Positions 27,708-36,109 of a DNA stretch of 64,000 nt are shown here, in pieces (the stretch's first letter is position 1; every line of letters begins with the position of its first letter). The stretch is taken from positions 248,001 through 312,000 of the forward strand of contig NZ_JAAUVN010000002.1 of assembly GCF_012030425.1 (NCBI RefSeq), read 5' to 3'. The stretch is from Sphingobacterium sp. B16(2022) (lineage in GTDB: Bacteria > Bacteroidota > Bacteroidia > Sphingobacteriales > Sphingobacteriaceae). Position numbers and translations under genes: made by a program. Under the pieces are notes generated by a model, which did no database searches, was not told the origin of the DNA, and saw only the letters and a list, made by a program, of their open reading frames with translations.

Positions 27708-28379
27708 TTAAATCAATTTGTATCCTATACCATAAACAGCCTGAATATCGATGTCAGCATGATTATCTTTTAATTTTTTTCTTAAATTTTTTATTTGTGA
27801 ATAAATAAAGTCTAAACTGTCAGCCTGATCAATATGATCACCCCAAATTGACTCTGCTAAGCTATTTTTTTGAATAAGCTTAGTTGGCCTGATAATAAAA
27901 TAATAGAGTAAATCAAACTCCTTTCGATTGAGAATCACAGGTTTGTTGTTAATCTGTATGCTTCTGTCTGTTGTGTTTACTGCAATATTTTTATACGTAA
28001 TGATATCATCACCATGTTGATTCTTTCGGCGAATAATCGATTTGATCCGTGCATGTAATTCTGCCAAATGAAAAGGTTTGGCTAAATAGTCATCAGCACC
28101 TAGCTCTAAACCTTTTACTTTATCGTCTACAGAATCTTTGGCCGACAGGATGATGATCGATTCTTCTTTTCCAATTTCTTTAATCTTTTCTAAGAGTTGC
28201 AATCCAGAACCTCCGGGTAACATGATATCGAGTAAAATACAATCATATGAATAAATTGATATTTTCTCTAATGCGCTATTGTAATCAAAAGCTTGTTCAA
28301 CAAGGTATTTTTCAGCTTCTAAAGATTGCATGATAACCTGGCTCAAGGCAACTTCATCTTCGATTAGTAATATTTTCAT
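27708..28379 (-). CDS. OmpR/PhoB-family response regulator
   Basis: 223 residues. Receiver domain (1-115) with acidic pair Glu7/Asp8, phosphorylation site Asp51 (CILLDIMLPGGSG), Ser/Thr in IILSAKDS and Lys in DYLAKPFHL. The C-terminal winged helix (about 128-222) has the usual RKEFDLLYYFIIRP and SLDFIYSQIKNLRKKL segments. It probably activates or represses its own operon: a -7 box (28397-28404) and two TTAGGAA words 11 bases apart (28414-28431), the spacing of tandem OmpR-family half-sites, lie directly upstream. Confidence 0.93.
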   Translation of the reverse strand: MKILLIEDEVALSQVIMQSLEAEKYLVEQAFDYNSALEKISIYSYDCILLDIMLPGGSGLQLLEKIKEIGKEESIIILSAKDSVDDKVKGLELGADDYLAKPFHLAELHARIKSIIRRKNQHGDDIITYKNIAVNTTDRSIQINNKPVILNRKEFDLLYYFIIRPTKLIQKNSLAESIWGDHIDQADSLDFIYSQIKNLRKKLKDNHADIDIQAVYGIGYKLI

Positions 28380-28396
28380 ATCTTTTAATTAGCTAA

Positions 28397-28404
28397 CAAA
28401 GTTA
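28397..28404 (-). promoter_or_regulatory. -7 box of the two-component operon
   Basis: TAACTTTG on the minus strand, matching TAnnTTTG, 18 bases before the response-regulator ATG. Confidence 0.5.
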
Positions 28405-28413
28405 ATTTTGAAA

Positions 28414-28437
28414 TTAGGAAAGACTTAGGAATTAAAG
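28414..28437. promoter_or_regulatory. candidate response-regulator binding site (direct repeat)
   Basis: TTAGGAA at 28414-28420 and again at 28425-28431, an 11-base period placed just upstream of the -7 box. The second copy extends to TTAGGAATTAAAG, nearly identical to the sequence before the PepSY-like genes. Confidence 0.5.
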
Positions 28438-28725
28438 TCCAATAACAACTACGACAATATCATCATTATGATAAGCAGGATGAAAATGGGAAATTGCTCT
28501 TTGATTTTTATAAATCATCAGTTCATCATAGACCATTTTTTTCAGAATTCCTTTACCTTTTCCATGTACAAATTTTATTTCAGGCATATCCCAATATATT
28601 GCAGCATCCAACATATCGCGCATGTAGATGAGAGACTCATTAGCTAATTCATCTGGTGTATAATCCTGCCAGTCGTATAGAAAGGCTTCAGCATGTAAAT
28701 CTATTTGTACAGGGGGTTTTTTCAT
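28432..28725 (-). CDS. stand-alone Smr (MutS2 C-terminal-like) domain protein
   Basis: 97 residues from the ATG at 28725; the frame is open to 28782 but the extra residues form a hydrophobic stretch that is not part of the fold. Smr hallmarks: the IDLHAE motif near the N-terminus (LDLH-type) and FVHGKGKGILKKMV (HGxG). Smr domains cleave or bind branched DNA or RNA; in Bacteroidota the domain is usually attached to a longer protein (MutS2 or DUF2027), while here it is alone. The gene begins 63 bases after the small UVR-like gene and ends overlapping the putative regulator site of the two-component system. Confidence 0.8.
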   Translation of the reverse strand: MKKPPVQIDLHAEAFLYDWQDYTPDELANESLIYMRDMLDAAIYWDMPEIKFVHGKGKGILKKMVYDELMIYKNQRAISHFHPAYHNDDIVVVVIGL

Positions 28726-28788
28726 GTAAATCTTTTTGCAAAGGTACAAAAGTAAGATTAACAGACTACAAATAAAGTTCAAGGAGCT

Positions 28789-29193
28789 TTACTTAACGTC
28801 GACAGCTGAATAGAGTCGGTCATACCATTTTTTGATAGTCGCAGCTTCCTCATAAGACTCTTTTTCAGCATGAGTAAGCATAATATCCTGTATTTGTATT
28901 ATTAGATCATTATGGTCCTGAAAAATACCATTGCTGTCACGATAGTCATTAATTATTTCGAGCAAATGATTAAGCGATTTCATCTTGTGATACAAAATAT
29001 GATGCTTTTCACCAATTTGATCTGCAATTTCTTCATACGCTACGCTAGAGTCATTCGTTTGGTTACGTGCCTTATTATAGAGCTGGCTGTAACCAGCAAG
29101 CCGATGATTAAGATCATAAATCGTGCTTTCAAGATCTTCAATGAGTACAATGAGATTTTCTTGAATTTCAAAATCTTTTGATACGATTGACAT
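28789..29193 (-). CDS. small coiled-coil protein with a UVR-like motif, function unknown
   Basis: 134 residues, almost entirely helical, no signal or membrane segment. Residues about 5-45 and 55-85 look like coiled coil. The C-terminus YEEAATIKKWYDRL resembles the UvrB/UvrC motif (FExAAxLRDxIxxL), which mediates UvrB-UvrC contact and also occurs in McsA-like proteins. I do not recognise a named family. Followed by an Smr-domain gene in the same direction, which makes a nucleic-acid-related role conceivable but not shown. Confidence 0.65.
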   Translation of the reverse strand: MSIVSKDFEIQENLIVLIEDLESTIYDLNHRLAGYSQLYNKARNQTNDSSVAYEEIADQIGEKHHILYHKMKSLNHLLEIINDYRDSNGIFQDHNDLIIQIQDIMLTHAEKESYEEAATIKKWYDRLYSAVDVK

Positions 29194-29356
29194 AATACCC
29201 CTTTTTGTATGAATATAATTAAAATTTTGATCATTTTAAATTACAATAGTGTAAAACAAAAAAAACGAAATAAAGTTTTTTTGCTTTGCATTGAGCTTTT
29301 TATATCACGCATACACCCAGTTTAAAGAAGTTTTAGTGTATATTATTAGTTTATTG

Positions 29357-29364
29357 TACCTTTG
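29357..29364 (+). promoter_or_regulatory. -7 box of the putative small RNA
   Basis: TACCTTTG, a full match to TAnnTTTG. It is followed within about 120 bases by a terminator and no open frame of note. Confidence 0.55.
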
Positions 29365-29369
29365 TTAAG

Positions 29370-29484
29370 TAAATAAGATTAGAGGCTTTTACAGGACTCT
29401 ACATCTACCTAATGGTTGAGTATAATTGGGATTTTGTACTTAATATAGAAGGGAGAAGGTTCAAATTGATCTTTCTCCCTTTTT
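29370..29484 (+). ncRNA. putative structured small RNA upstream of cutC
   Basis: A region of about 115 bases bounded by a -7 box (29357-29364) and a terminator, without a credible open frame. Three hairpins can be drawn: AGATTAGAG / CTCTACATCT (29376-29384 and 29397-29406, one bulged C), TTGAGTA / TACTTAA (29416-29422 and 29437-29443, one G-U pair), and the terminator AAGGGAGAA / TTCTCCCTT (29449-29457 and 29473-29481) followed by T5. Size and setting would fit a 6S-Flavo-type RNA or another housekeeping small RNA; that identity is a guess. An alternative is an attenuator leader of cutC, whose ATG is 42 bases past the stem. The exact ends are approximate. The remaining parts of the gap 29194-29523 hold nothing else I can identify. 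Confidence 0.5.
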
Positions 29485-29485
29485 A
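29449..29485 (+). terminator. terminator of the putative small RNA
   Basis: 9-bp stem AAGGGAGAA / TTCTCCCTT with a 15-base loop and a following run of T, ending 39 bases before the cutC start. Confidence 0.7.
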
Positions 29486-29523
29486 TTCGAAAACTTCAGA
29501 AAAGATTATTGTATATTAAATTA

Positions 29524-30273
29524 ATGGGAAAAGAAATCACTATAAACGGGTATCAATTGGAAATTTGTTCCAATTCACCTCAATCTGCATTGTATGCTGC
29601 GCAAGGTGGGGCTACGCGGATCGAATTTTGTCAAAATTTGGAAAATGGCGGTATCACTCCTTCTTACGGTCAGATTGTTCAAGCAAGAAAGTTGATCGAT
29701 ATTGGCATACATGTCCTCATACGTCCAAGAGGAGGTGATTTTGTTTATTCCGATTTGGAATTTGATGAGATGTTGGCTGATGTACAGTTTTGTAAAGAGG
29801 CTGGCTGTGATGGTGTGGTGATAGGAGTAATGAAGAACGATGCAACAGTTGATATTGAACGAACGAAAGCCCTTGTCGATGCTGCAAGACCGATGCATGT
29901 AACTTTTCATCGCGCATTTGATAAGTGCGCCGATCCACTGTCTTCGTTAGCTATTTTAATCGAATTGGGAATTGATCGTTTATTGACCTCAGGATTGCAG
30001 AATAAAGCAGTGGATGGAGTTGAATTACTTAAAGAATTGGTCAAATCTGCGGAAGGAAAAATTGTTATTATGCCTGGTGCAGGAGTGGATAGTAATAATA
30101 TTGAAATGATCTTAAAGACAACTGGAGCGACTGCTATACATAGTTCCGCGAAAGAAACAGTTTTTTCACAAATGTCTTATGATAGAAGTGAAGTGGAAGG
30201 TATGAATGAACCGATCTATCGTACATCAAAAGAAAAAGTCCACCAATTGGTAGACATCCTTAAAAAACAATAG
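29524..30273 (+). CDS. cutC: copper homeostasis protein CutC
   Basis: 249 residues from ATG 29524 (MGKEITINGYQLEICSNS); an in-frame TTG at 29509 is less likely. TIM-barrel CutC family: the motifs GGATRIEFCQNLENGGITPSYG, IHVLIRPRGGDFVYS, CDGVVIGVMKNDATVD, VTFHRAFDKCADP and IMPGAGVDSNNI are all present and match the family closely. CutC was linked to copper tolerance in E. coli, but its biochemical role remains unsettled. Cytoplasmic. Its stop codon lies inside the terminator stem at 30267-30297. Confidence 0.95.
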   Translation: MGKEITINGYQLEICSNSPQSALYAAQGGATRIEFCQNLENGGITPSYGQIVQARKLIDIGIHVLIRPRGGDFVYSDLEFDEMLADVQFCKEAGCDGVVIGVMKNDATVDIERTKALVDAARPMHVTFHRAFDKCADPLSSLAILIELGIDRLLTSGLQNKAVDGVELLKELVKSAEGKIVIMPGAGVDSNNIEMILKTTGATAIHSSAKETVFSQMSYDRSEVEGMNEPIYRTSKEKVHQLVDILKKQ

Positions 30274-30297
30274 CGTTGTAATTTACAACGCTATTGT
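30267..30297. terminator. bidirectional terminator between cutC and the 59-residue gene
   Basis: 15-bp complementary arms, ACAATAGCGTTGTAA (30267-30281) and TTACAACGCTATTGT (30283-30297). On the minus strand it is followed by T6; on the plus strand by a looser T-rich stretch. Confidence 0.85.
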
Positions 30298-30314
30298 TCT
30301 TAATATTTTTTAAC

Positions 30315-30494
30315 CTATTTAGCTTCTAAAACTAATTGGTTTAAGATAGCATCGTTTTTAACGATTTGATTTGATTTCTTCATTTTAGATCTTGAACCAA
30401 GTTCAACATTACTACCTAAACTTAAGAACTGAACTTCAACACGTGAAGTAGTTTTATTTCTTCTATCTTTTCTTTTTAAACGTGTAACTCCCAT
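30315..30494 (-). CDS. 59-residue basic conserved-type protein, function unknown
   Basis: Starts MGVTRLKRKDRRNKTTSRVE and ends NQLVLEAK; strongly basic N-terminal half, no signal or membrane segment. Too small to be picked by a 60-residue cutoff, yet it has an ATG, good coding character and its own terminator (30267-30297). It lies 32 bases after tRNA-Cys on the same strand and is probably co-transcribed with it. The charge pattern would suit an RNA-binding or ribosome-associated protein; I do not recognise a named family with certainty. Confidence 0.7.
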   Translation of the reverse strand: MGVTRLKRKDRRNKTTSRVEVQFLSLGSNVELGSRSKMKKSNQIVKNDAILNQLVLEAK

Positions 30495-30526
30495 TTTGAT
30501 AAATTTTTTTATTGTTCAATAAAACG

Positions 30527-30597
30527 AGGTCGGAAGCGGATTCGAACCGCTGTAGGAGGTTTTGCAGACCTCAGCCTAGCCACTCGGCCATCCGACC
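30527..30597 (-). tRNA. tRNA-Cys (GCA)
   Basis: 71 bases. On the minus strand: 7-bp acceptor stem GGTCGGA / TCCGACC, D arm GCC-GAGTGGCTA-GGC, anticodon stem GAGGT / ACCTC with loop CTGCAAA (anticodon GCA), T arm AGCGG-TTCGAAT-CCGCT, discriminator U73 as expected for Cys. CCA is not encoded. The gap upstream, 30598-30884, contains its promoter and nothing else I can name. Confidence 0.97.
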
Positions 30598-30604
30598 CTA
30601 TTTG

Positions 30605-30628
30605 TTCCCCTAGGGGAATGCAAAAGTA
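30605..30628 (-). promoter_or_regulatory. tRNA-Cys promoter with a 14-bp palindrome
   Basis: -7 box TACTTTTG on the minus strand (30621-30628, fits TAnnTTTG). Directly downstream of it, TTCCCCTAGGGGAA at 30605-30618 is a perfect palindrome located around the expected transcription start, only 7 bases from the mature tRNA 5' end. Confidence 0.5.
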
Positions 30629-30884
30629 AAATTAATATTTGGATTAAAAAAGACTATTGTGCAATTATTTTTTAAAATAATCATTATCAAGCTGTTTTGT
30701 TTTTTATGTTTTTTTTTGATACTCCTCGTTTCAGAAAGACTGTAGCAAGAAACAGGTCCTTGTCTATTTTATTGTACAGTAATCTTGACTTTTGTTTTTT
30801 TAATATATATCTGAATATTAGTGGTTTATCCATTTGGCGTGTAACTTGCATTGTTTGTGAAAACACTAATAACATAATAGAGCG

Positions 30885-31532
30885 ATGAAAAAATTATTAT
30901 TATCAACTACTGCAGCAGTATTACTTTCTGTTGGTGCATATGCACAAGGAGGATTAGGATACGGAATTAAAGCAGGTGTCAATCTTCCTTCTTACAGTTA
31001 CGGAGGAAGTGACCTTTCTGATTCAAAATCCACTGTTAATTTTCATGTTACTGGTTATTTAGATGCACCCGTTACGAGCAACTTTTATATACAACCAGGA
31101 GTTTCTTTACAAGGAAAAGGAGCTAAGTTTGCAGATGTTAAACTTAATGGCAATACATATGAATTGAAACAAAATACAATGTGGTTAGAAGTACCTGTGA
31201 ATTTTGTGTTGAAATTTCCAACAGTTGGTGAAGGTAAATTCTTCGTTGGAGCTGGTCCATATGTATCATTTGGTCTAAGCGGAAAAAATAAATATGAAGC
31301 TAAATCCGGTAGCGGAACAACCTCCATTAGCGATGATTTCAAATTTGGTAAAGATGAAACCCTTAAAGGTACAGACTTCGGTGTGAATTTTTTAGCAGGA
31401 TATCAGTTGGGTAGTGGATTATCGATCAATGCTGGCTACGGTTTAGGTTTAACTAATATTGCTGGAGCAAAAACGTTTAATGGGGATGTTAAAAATCGAG
31501 TTTGGTCAATAGGCCTCGGATTCGGAATTTAA
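30885..31532 (+). CDS. PorT-like outer-membrane beta-barrel protein
   Basis: 215 residues. Signal peptide ending GAYAQG, then an eight-stranded barrel of the OMP_b-brl_2 / PorT-like type with alternating hydrophobic strands: GYGIKAGVNLPSY, NFYIQPGVSLQGKG, LEVPVNFVLKF, FFVGAGPYVSFGLSG, FGVNFLAGYQLG and the closing WSIGLGFGI. Such small barrels are abundant in Bacteroidota and mostly of unknown function. Monocistronic, bounded by the terminator at 31571-31597. Confidence 0.85.
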   Translation: MKKLLLSTTAAVLLSVGAYAQGGLGYGIKAGVNLPSYSYGGSDLSDSKSTVNFHVTGYLDAPVTSNFYIQPGVSLQGKGAKFADVKLNGNTYELKQNTMWLEVPVNFVLKFPTVGEGKFFVGAGPYVSFGLSGKNKYEAKSGSGTTSISDDFKFGKDETLKGTDFGVNFLAGYQLGSGLSINAGYGLGLTNIAGAKTFNGDVKNRVWSIGLGFGI

Positions 31533-31570
31533 TTAAAAGAATTAAGATTGTAATTAAATCTTTTAAAATT

Positions 31571-31597
31571 AAACCCTTGCTTTTTGAGCAGGGGTTT
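31571..31597 (+). terminator. terminator after the beta-barrel gene
   Basis: 11-bp stem AAACCCTTGCT / AGCAGGGGTTT (one G-U pair), 5-base loop TTTTG, followed by a run of T. Confidence 0.85.
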
Positions 31598-31659
31598 TTT
31601 ATTGTCAACTAAAACTTTACATTAGTTGTATTGTTTGACAATTACAATTAGATGATACT

Positions 31660-32769
31660 ATGATAAAATTTCTGGGCTTACCATTTTACGTCAAATTAGC
31701 TTGTACGCTAATTTCCATTGTTATTTTAGGTTATCTCGCAAAGATAGGGGATACAATATTAGTCCCCTTTATACTGGGTCTGCTTTTAGCGTTGTTGCTC
31801 GTTCCCGTAAGTAATTTTTTTGAGAGAAAATTGAAATTTCCTCGCACTCTTGCTGGAATTATTACCGTTCTACTTTTCTTTGGCCTTTTAGGATTTGGAT
31901 TTTACATGCTTGCTTCACAATTATCGATGATTAAGGAAGATTGGCCAGCTTTTAAGGAACAAATATTAGTGGGATTTCATAATGTGCAGATCTGGGTTAC
32001 GGATCGCTTTGGCGTTATGCATAATGAACAAATGGATATCCTTAATAAGACGGCAACTAAGTCACTTGATAGCGGTACGCTCTTACTGGGAACAGCTTTG
32101 TTATCTTTATCTTCTCTGTTGATACTTTTTGTGTTTACTTTCCTTTATACTTTCTTTCTACTTATCTATCGTAGTCACATCGTGCGATTTCTGTTATTGT
32201 TAAATCATCAAGAACACCACAATATCGTTATGGATGTCGTTGGCCAAGTGCAGTATGTAGTGAAAAAATATTTGATTGGTTTATTGCTACAGATGCTGAT
32301 CGTTTCTACATTGGTATTTGCAGCTTTGAGTATCATTGGAGTGAAATATAGTTTACTGTTAGCTATTATCACGGGCGTGTTTAATGTGCTTCCCTATATT
32401 GGGATTTTCACGTCTATGTTAGTAATTGCACTACTTACTTTTGCGACGACCTCCTTTACACATGTACTGATTGTGACTGGAGCACTTATTATTATACATC
32501 TTATCGATAGTAATTTTATTGTTCCAAAGGTAGTTGGCTCAAAAGTAAAAGTAAATTCTTTATTTGCGATGATGGCAATAATCGTAGGAGAGTTGATATG
32601 GGGGATTTCAGGTATGTTCTTAGCAATTCCTATATTGGCTATCTGCAAAATTGTGATGGACCGTGTAAAAGAATTGAAGCCATGGGGTTACTTGCTTGGA
32701 GAAGAAGATCATAAAGGAGATACTTATTCCACTATACGTAATACAATAAGTTCTAAGAAGAAGCAGTAA
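31660..32769 (+). CDS. AI-2E family (PerM-like) membrane permease
   Basis: 369 residues with about eight transmembrane helices: paired helices at the N-terminus (about 10-45 and 62-85), a soluble stretch (about 90-145) and the conserved C-terminal pore region (LLAIITGVFNVLPYIGIFTSML and the later IHLIDSNFIVPKVVGSKVKVN). AI-2E family members export varied small molecules or act in Na+/H+ exchange; autoinducer-2 export is shown only for a few. No luxS is nearby. Single gene, convergent with rpsJ. The 236 bases up to rpsJ hold only the rpsJ terminator. Confidence 0.9.
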   Translation: MIKFLGLPFYVKLACTLISIVILGYLAKIGDTILVPFILGLLLALLLVPVSNFFERKLKFPRTLAGIITVLLFFGLLGFGFYMLASQLSMIKEDWPAFKEQILVGFHNVQIWVTDRFGVMHNEQMDILNKTATKSLDSGTLLLGTALLSLSSLLILFVFTFLYTFFLLIYRSHIVRFLLLLNHQEHHNIVMDVVGQVQYVVKKYLIGLLLQMLIVSTLVFAALSIIGVKYSLLLAIITGVFNVLPYIGIFTSMLVIALLTFATTSFTHVLIVTGALIIIHLIDSNFIVPKVVGSKVKVNSLFAMMAIIVGELIWGISGMFLAIPILAICKIVMDRVKELKPWGYLLGEEDHKGDTYSTIRNTISSKKKQ

Positions 32770-32949
32770 ATTAGTTTTTTTGGAGTATTTCAGCGTAAAG
32801 CCATGATTTGGAATTGACTTAAAAGTCATTGTGATTTAAATACTGTATTTGAGCTTAAAGCTTGTTTTTTCTTCAAGTCACACCCTAGTTAGGAATTATA
32901 TAAATTATTCATTACAGGGCGCCATAAGTAGTAAAAAGCAGCATATAAA

Positions 32950-32980
32950 AAAGGCTTCTAATTTAACATTGGAAGCCTTT
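32950..32980 (-). terminator. terminator of the rpsL-rpsG-fusA-rpsJ operon
   Basis: Stem AAAGGCTTC / GAAGCCTTT (32950-32958 and 32972-32980, extendable by three weak pairs) followed on the minus strand by a T-run; 26 bases past the rpsJ stop. Confidence 0.85.
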
Positions 32981-33005
32981 CTTGTTTTCAATCAGTGCAA
33001 TTCTA

Positions 33006-33311
33006 TCACACTTTGATTTCTACTTCAACACCTGAAGGTAATTCAAGTTTCATCAATGCATCAACAGTTTTAGAGTTAGATGAATAAATATCTAACAATC
33101 TCTTGTATGAACATAATTGGAATTGCTCACGCGCTTTTTTGTTAACGTGTGGAGAACGTAAAACTGTATAGATTTTTTTCTCAGTAGGTAATGGAATAGG
33201 ACCACTAACAACTGCACCTGTAGGTTTTACTGTTTTTACGATTTTCTCAGCTGATTTGTCAACTAAATTGTAATCGTATGATTTCAATTTGATTCTGATT
33301 CTTTGGCTCAT
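33006..33311 (-). CDS. rpsJ: 30S ribosomal protein S10
   Basis: 101 residues, full length. Standard S10 sequence: [27 protein letters not shown], then the [28 protein letters not shown] stretch of the ribosomal loop. It assembles into the head of the 30S subunit and also serves in antitermination with NusB. Last gene of the str cluster here, 76 bases after fusA, and directly followed by a terminator; the S10-spc genes (rplC onward) do not follow. Confidence 0.98.
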   Translation of the reverse strand: MSQRIRIKLKSYDYNLVDKSAEKIVKTVKPTGAVVSGPIPLPTEKKIYTVLRSPHVNKKAREQFQLCSYKRLLDIYSSNSKTVDALMKLELPSGVEVEIKV

Positions 33312-33387
33312 TTTTGTTTTTGTTTAAAATGATCTCCTGTTAGAGCTATTATCAACAGGAGATCGGTTTACTTTATATTAGAAAGGA

Positions 33388-35505
33388 TTATTCTCCTTTT
33401 AATTTACCTTTTGCTTTTGCAACAACTTCTTCAGTTACGTTACGTGGAGCTTCTTCGAAGTGATCAAATTCCATAGTAGAAGTGGCACGACCTGAAGTGA
33501 TAGTACGCAATTGTGTTACGTAACCAAACATTTCCGAAAGTGGAACTAATGCTTTAATTACTTGAGCACCATTACGGCTATCTAAACCTTGCATCAAACC
33601 ACGACGACGGTTTAAGTCACCCATTACATCACCCATGTTTTCTTCTGGTGTTAAAACCTCTATTTTCATAATTGGTTCCATTAAAACAGGAGAACATTTT
33701 GGCAATGCTTCACGGTATGCTGAACGAGCAGCTAATTCAAATGATAATGAATCTGAATCGACAGCGTGGAATGAACCATCAATCAAACGAACTTTCATTC
33801 CTGATAATGGGAATCCTGCTAATACACCATTTTTCATTGAAGTTTCAAATCCTTTTTGAACTGAAGGGATAAATTCTTTTGGAATTTTACCACCAACAAT
33901 TTCATTTACGAATTGAAGAGGAGATTTAGTTAAATCGTAGTCAGCATCAGCTGGAGAAATAACAACTTTAATGTCCGCAAATTTACCACGACCACCTGAT
34001 TGTTTTTTGAATACCTCACGGTGTTCTGTAGTTCCATTGATAGACTCTTTGTATGATACTTGAGGAGCACCTTGGTTAACCTCAACTTTGAACTCACGTT
34101 TCAAACGATCGATCAAGATCTCTAAGTGAAGCTCACCCATACCAGAGATAACTGTTTGACCAGTTTCTTCGTCAGTTTTTACTACGAATGTAGGATCTTC
34201 TTCAGCTAATTTACCAAGACCAATACCTAATCTATCGATGTCAGCTTGAGTTTTAGGCTCAATCGCTAATCCGATAACTGGCTCTGGGAAGTTCATTGAC
34301 TCTAACACGATAGGGTGTTTTTCATCACATAAAGTATCACCAGTTTTGATGTCTTTGAAACCAACAACAGCACCAATATCACCAGCCTCGATGAAAGGGA
34401 TAGGGTTTTGTTTGTTAGCGTGCATTTGGAAGATACGAGAAATACGCTCTTTGTTACCTGAACGAGTGTTCAATACATAAGAACCTGCATCTAACTTACC
34501 TGAATAAGCACGGATGAAACACAAACGACCTACGAAAGGGTCAGTTGCAATTTTGAAACCTAATGCTGCGAAAGGCTCGTTAACATCTGGTTTACGTAAT
34601 AATTCTTCACCTGTATCTGGATGAGTACCTTTAACACCTTCTGAATCCATTGGAGAAGGCAATAATTCCATTACTAAATCCAACATAGTTTGAACACCTT
34701 TGTTTTTGAAAGATGAACCACAAACCATAGGAACGATAGAGTTATCCAATACTGCTGCACGTAAAGCATTTAAGATTTCACGCTCAGTTAATGAATTAGG
34801 ATCTTCGAAGAATTTTTCCATCAAAGACTCATCATAACCAGCAACAGCTTCTAATAAGCGCTCACGGTATTCAGCAACCTCTTCCAACATATCTTCTGGA
34901 ATAGGAACTTCTGTAAACGTCATACCTTTATCATGCTCGTTCCAAACAATACCACGGTTGTTAATTAAATCAACAACACCAGTGAAAGTATCTTCAGCAC
35001 CGATAGGTAATTGTAAAGCTACAGCTTCAGAACCTAACATTGATTTTACTTGACCAACAACTTTTAAGAAATCAGCACCAGAACGGTCCATTTTGTTAAC
35101 GAAACCGATACGTGGAACGGCATAGTTATCAGCTAATCTCCAGTTAGTTTCTGATTGAGGCTCAACACCATCAACTGCAGAAAATAAGAATACTAATCCG
35201 TCTAATACACGTAATGAACGATTTACTTCAACCGTAAAATCTACGTGACCTGGAGTATCGATAACGTTTACTTGGTATTTGTTACCACGGTACTGCCAGA
35301 AAACTGTAGTAGCTGCAGAAGTAATCGTGATACCACGCTCAGCCTCTTGCTCCATCCAGTCCATTGTTGAAGCACCTTCGTGCACTTCACCAAGTTTATG
35401 ATTAACACCTGAGTAGTAAAGAATACGCTCAGTTGTAGTTGTTTTACCAGCATCGATGTGAGCAGCGATACCAATATTTCTAGTGAATTTTAAATCTCTT
35501 GCCAT
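33388..35505 (-). CDS. fusA: elongation factor G
   Basis: 705 residues from the ATG at 35505 ([16 protein letters not shown]); an ATG 15 bases earlier adds five residues that are not part of the family N-terminus. GTPase domain: P-loop [12 protein letters not shown], switch [13 protein letters not shown] and NKMDRSGAD are intact, followed by domains II-V typical of translocase EF-G. It drives ribosome translocation. 128 bases separate it from rpsG, containing a 10-bp hairpin (35560-35606). Confidence 0.98.
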   Translation of the reverse strand: MARDLKFTRNIGIAAHIDAGKTTTTERILYYSGVNHKLGEVHEGASTMDWMEQEAERGITITSAATTVFWQYRGNKYQVNVIDTPGHVDFTVEVNRSLRVLDGLVFLFSAVDGVEPQSETNWRLADNYAVPRIGFVNKMDRSGADFLKVVGQVKSMLGSEAVALQLPIGAEDTFTGVVDLINNRGIVWNEHDKGMTFTEVPIPEDMLEEVAEYRERLLEAVAGYDESLMEKFFEDPNSLTEREILNALRAAVLDNSIVPMVCGSSFKNKGVQTMLDLVMELLPSPMDSEGVKGTHPDTGEELLRKPDVNEPFAALGFKIATDPFVGRLCFIRAYSGKLDAGSYVLNTRSGNKERISRIFQMHANKQNPIPFIEAGDIGAVVGFKDIKTGDTLCDEKHPIVLESMNFPEPVIGLAIEPKTQADIDRLGIGLGKLAEEDPTFVVKTDEETGQTVISGMGELHLEILIDRLKREFKVEVNQGAPQVSYKESINGTTEHREVFKKQSGGRGKFADIKVVISPADADYDLTKSPLQFVNEIVGGKIPKEFIPSVQKGFETSMKNGVLAGFPLSGMKVRLIDGSFHAVDSDSLSFELAARSAYREALPKCSPVLMEPIMKIEVLTPEENMGDVMGDLNRRRGLMQGLDSRNGAQVIKALVPLSEMFGYVTQLRTITSGRATSTMEFDHFEEAPRNVTEEVVAKAKGKLKGE

Positions 35506-35559
35506 AATATTTTTAAGCATTAGCCCAGATGGAGCTAAATATTTTTCTGTCTAAATAAG

Positions 35560-35606
35560 TACACCGATCCTGATAAAAGAATGAACGTTTACCAAAGATC
35601 GGTGTA
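35560..35606. promoter_or_regulatory. intercistronic hairpin between rpsG and fusA
   Basis: Perfect 10-bp stem TACACCGATC / GATCGGTGTA (35560-35569 and 35597-35606) with a 27-base loop and no following T-run. It could be a processing site, a pausing signal or a ribosomal-protein binding site; none is shown. Confidence 0.45.
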
Positions 35607-35633
35607 ATCATATTTTTGTGTGTAAGTTCAAAA

Positions 35634-36101
35634 CTAGAATCTGAAGTGTGAGAACGCTTTGTTAGCTTCAGCCATTTTGTGCGTATCTTCTTTCTTCTTA
35701 ACAGCAGCACCTTCACCTTTAGAAGCTGAAATGATTTCTCCTGCTAATTTTTCAAACATTGTTTTCTCACCACGTCTGCGTGAATATGAAATTAACCATT
35801 TCATACCCAAAGCAATTTTACGCTCAGGACGAACTTCCATAGGAACTTGGAAGTTAGCACCACCAACACGACGAGATTTAACCTCTACAGCTGGCATAAC
35901 GTTGTTTAAAGCTTTTTTCCAAGCTTCTAAACCGCTTTCGCTAGTTTTTTGCTCTACTAATTCAATTGCATTGTAAAAAATTTCGTATGCTGTAGATTTT
36001 TTACCATCGTACATCATATTGTTTACAAAGCGTGTTACCTGAGTGTCGTTAAACTTTGGATCAGGTAAAATGATTCTCTTTTTTGGTTTTGATTTTCTCA
36101 T
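35634..36101 (-). CDS. rpsG: 30S ribosomal protein S7
   Basis: 155 residues, complete. Conserved stretches [53 protein letters not shown] and the C-terminal [14 protein letters not shown]7 nucleates assembly of the 30S head; in E. coli it also represses the str operon. A clear Shine-Dalgarno (GGAGG, 36110-36114) lies 8 bases before the ATG. 19 bases separate it from rpsL. Confidence 0.98.
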   Translation of the reverse strand: MRKSKPKKRIILPDPKFNDTQVTRFVNNMMYDGKKSTAYEIFYNAIELVEQKTSESGLEAWKKALNNVMPAVEVKSRRVGGANFQVPMEVRPERKIALGMKWLISYSRRRGEKTMFEKLAGEIISASKGEGAAVKKKEDTHKMAEANKAFSHFRF

Positions 36102-36109
36102 TTTTCTTT

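Noticed and set aside
29482..29523. translation start of cutC at the TTG 29509
   Set aside because: ATG 29524 is in frame and fits the family N-terminus better.
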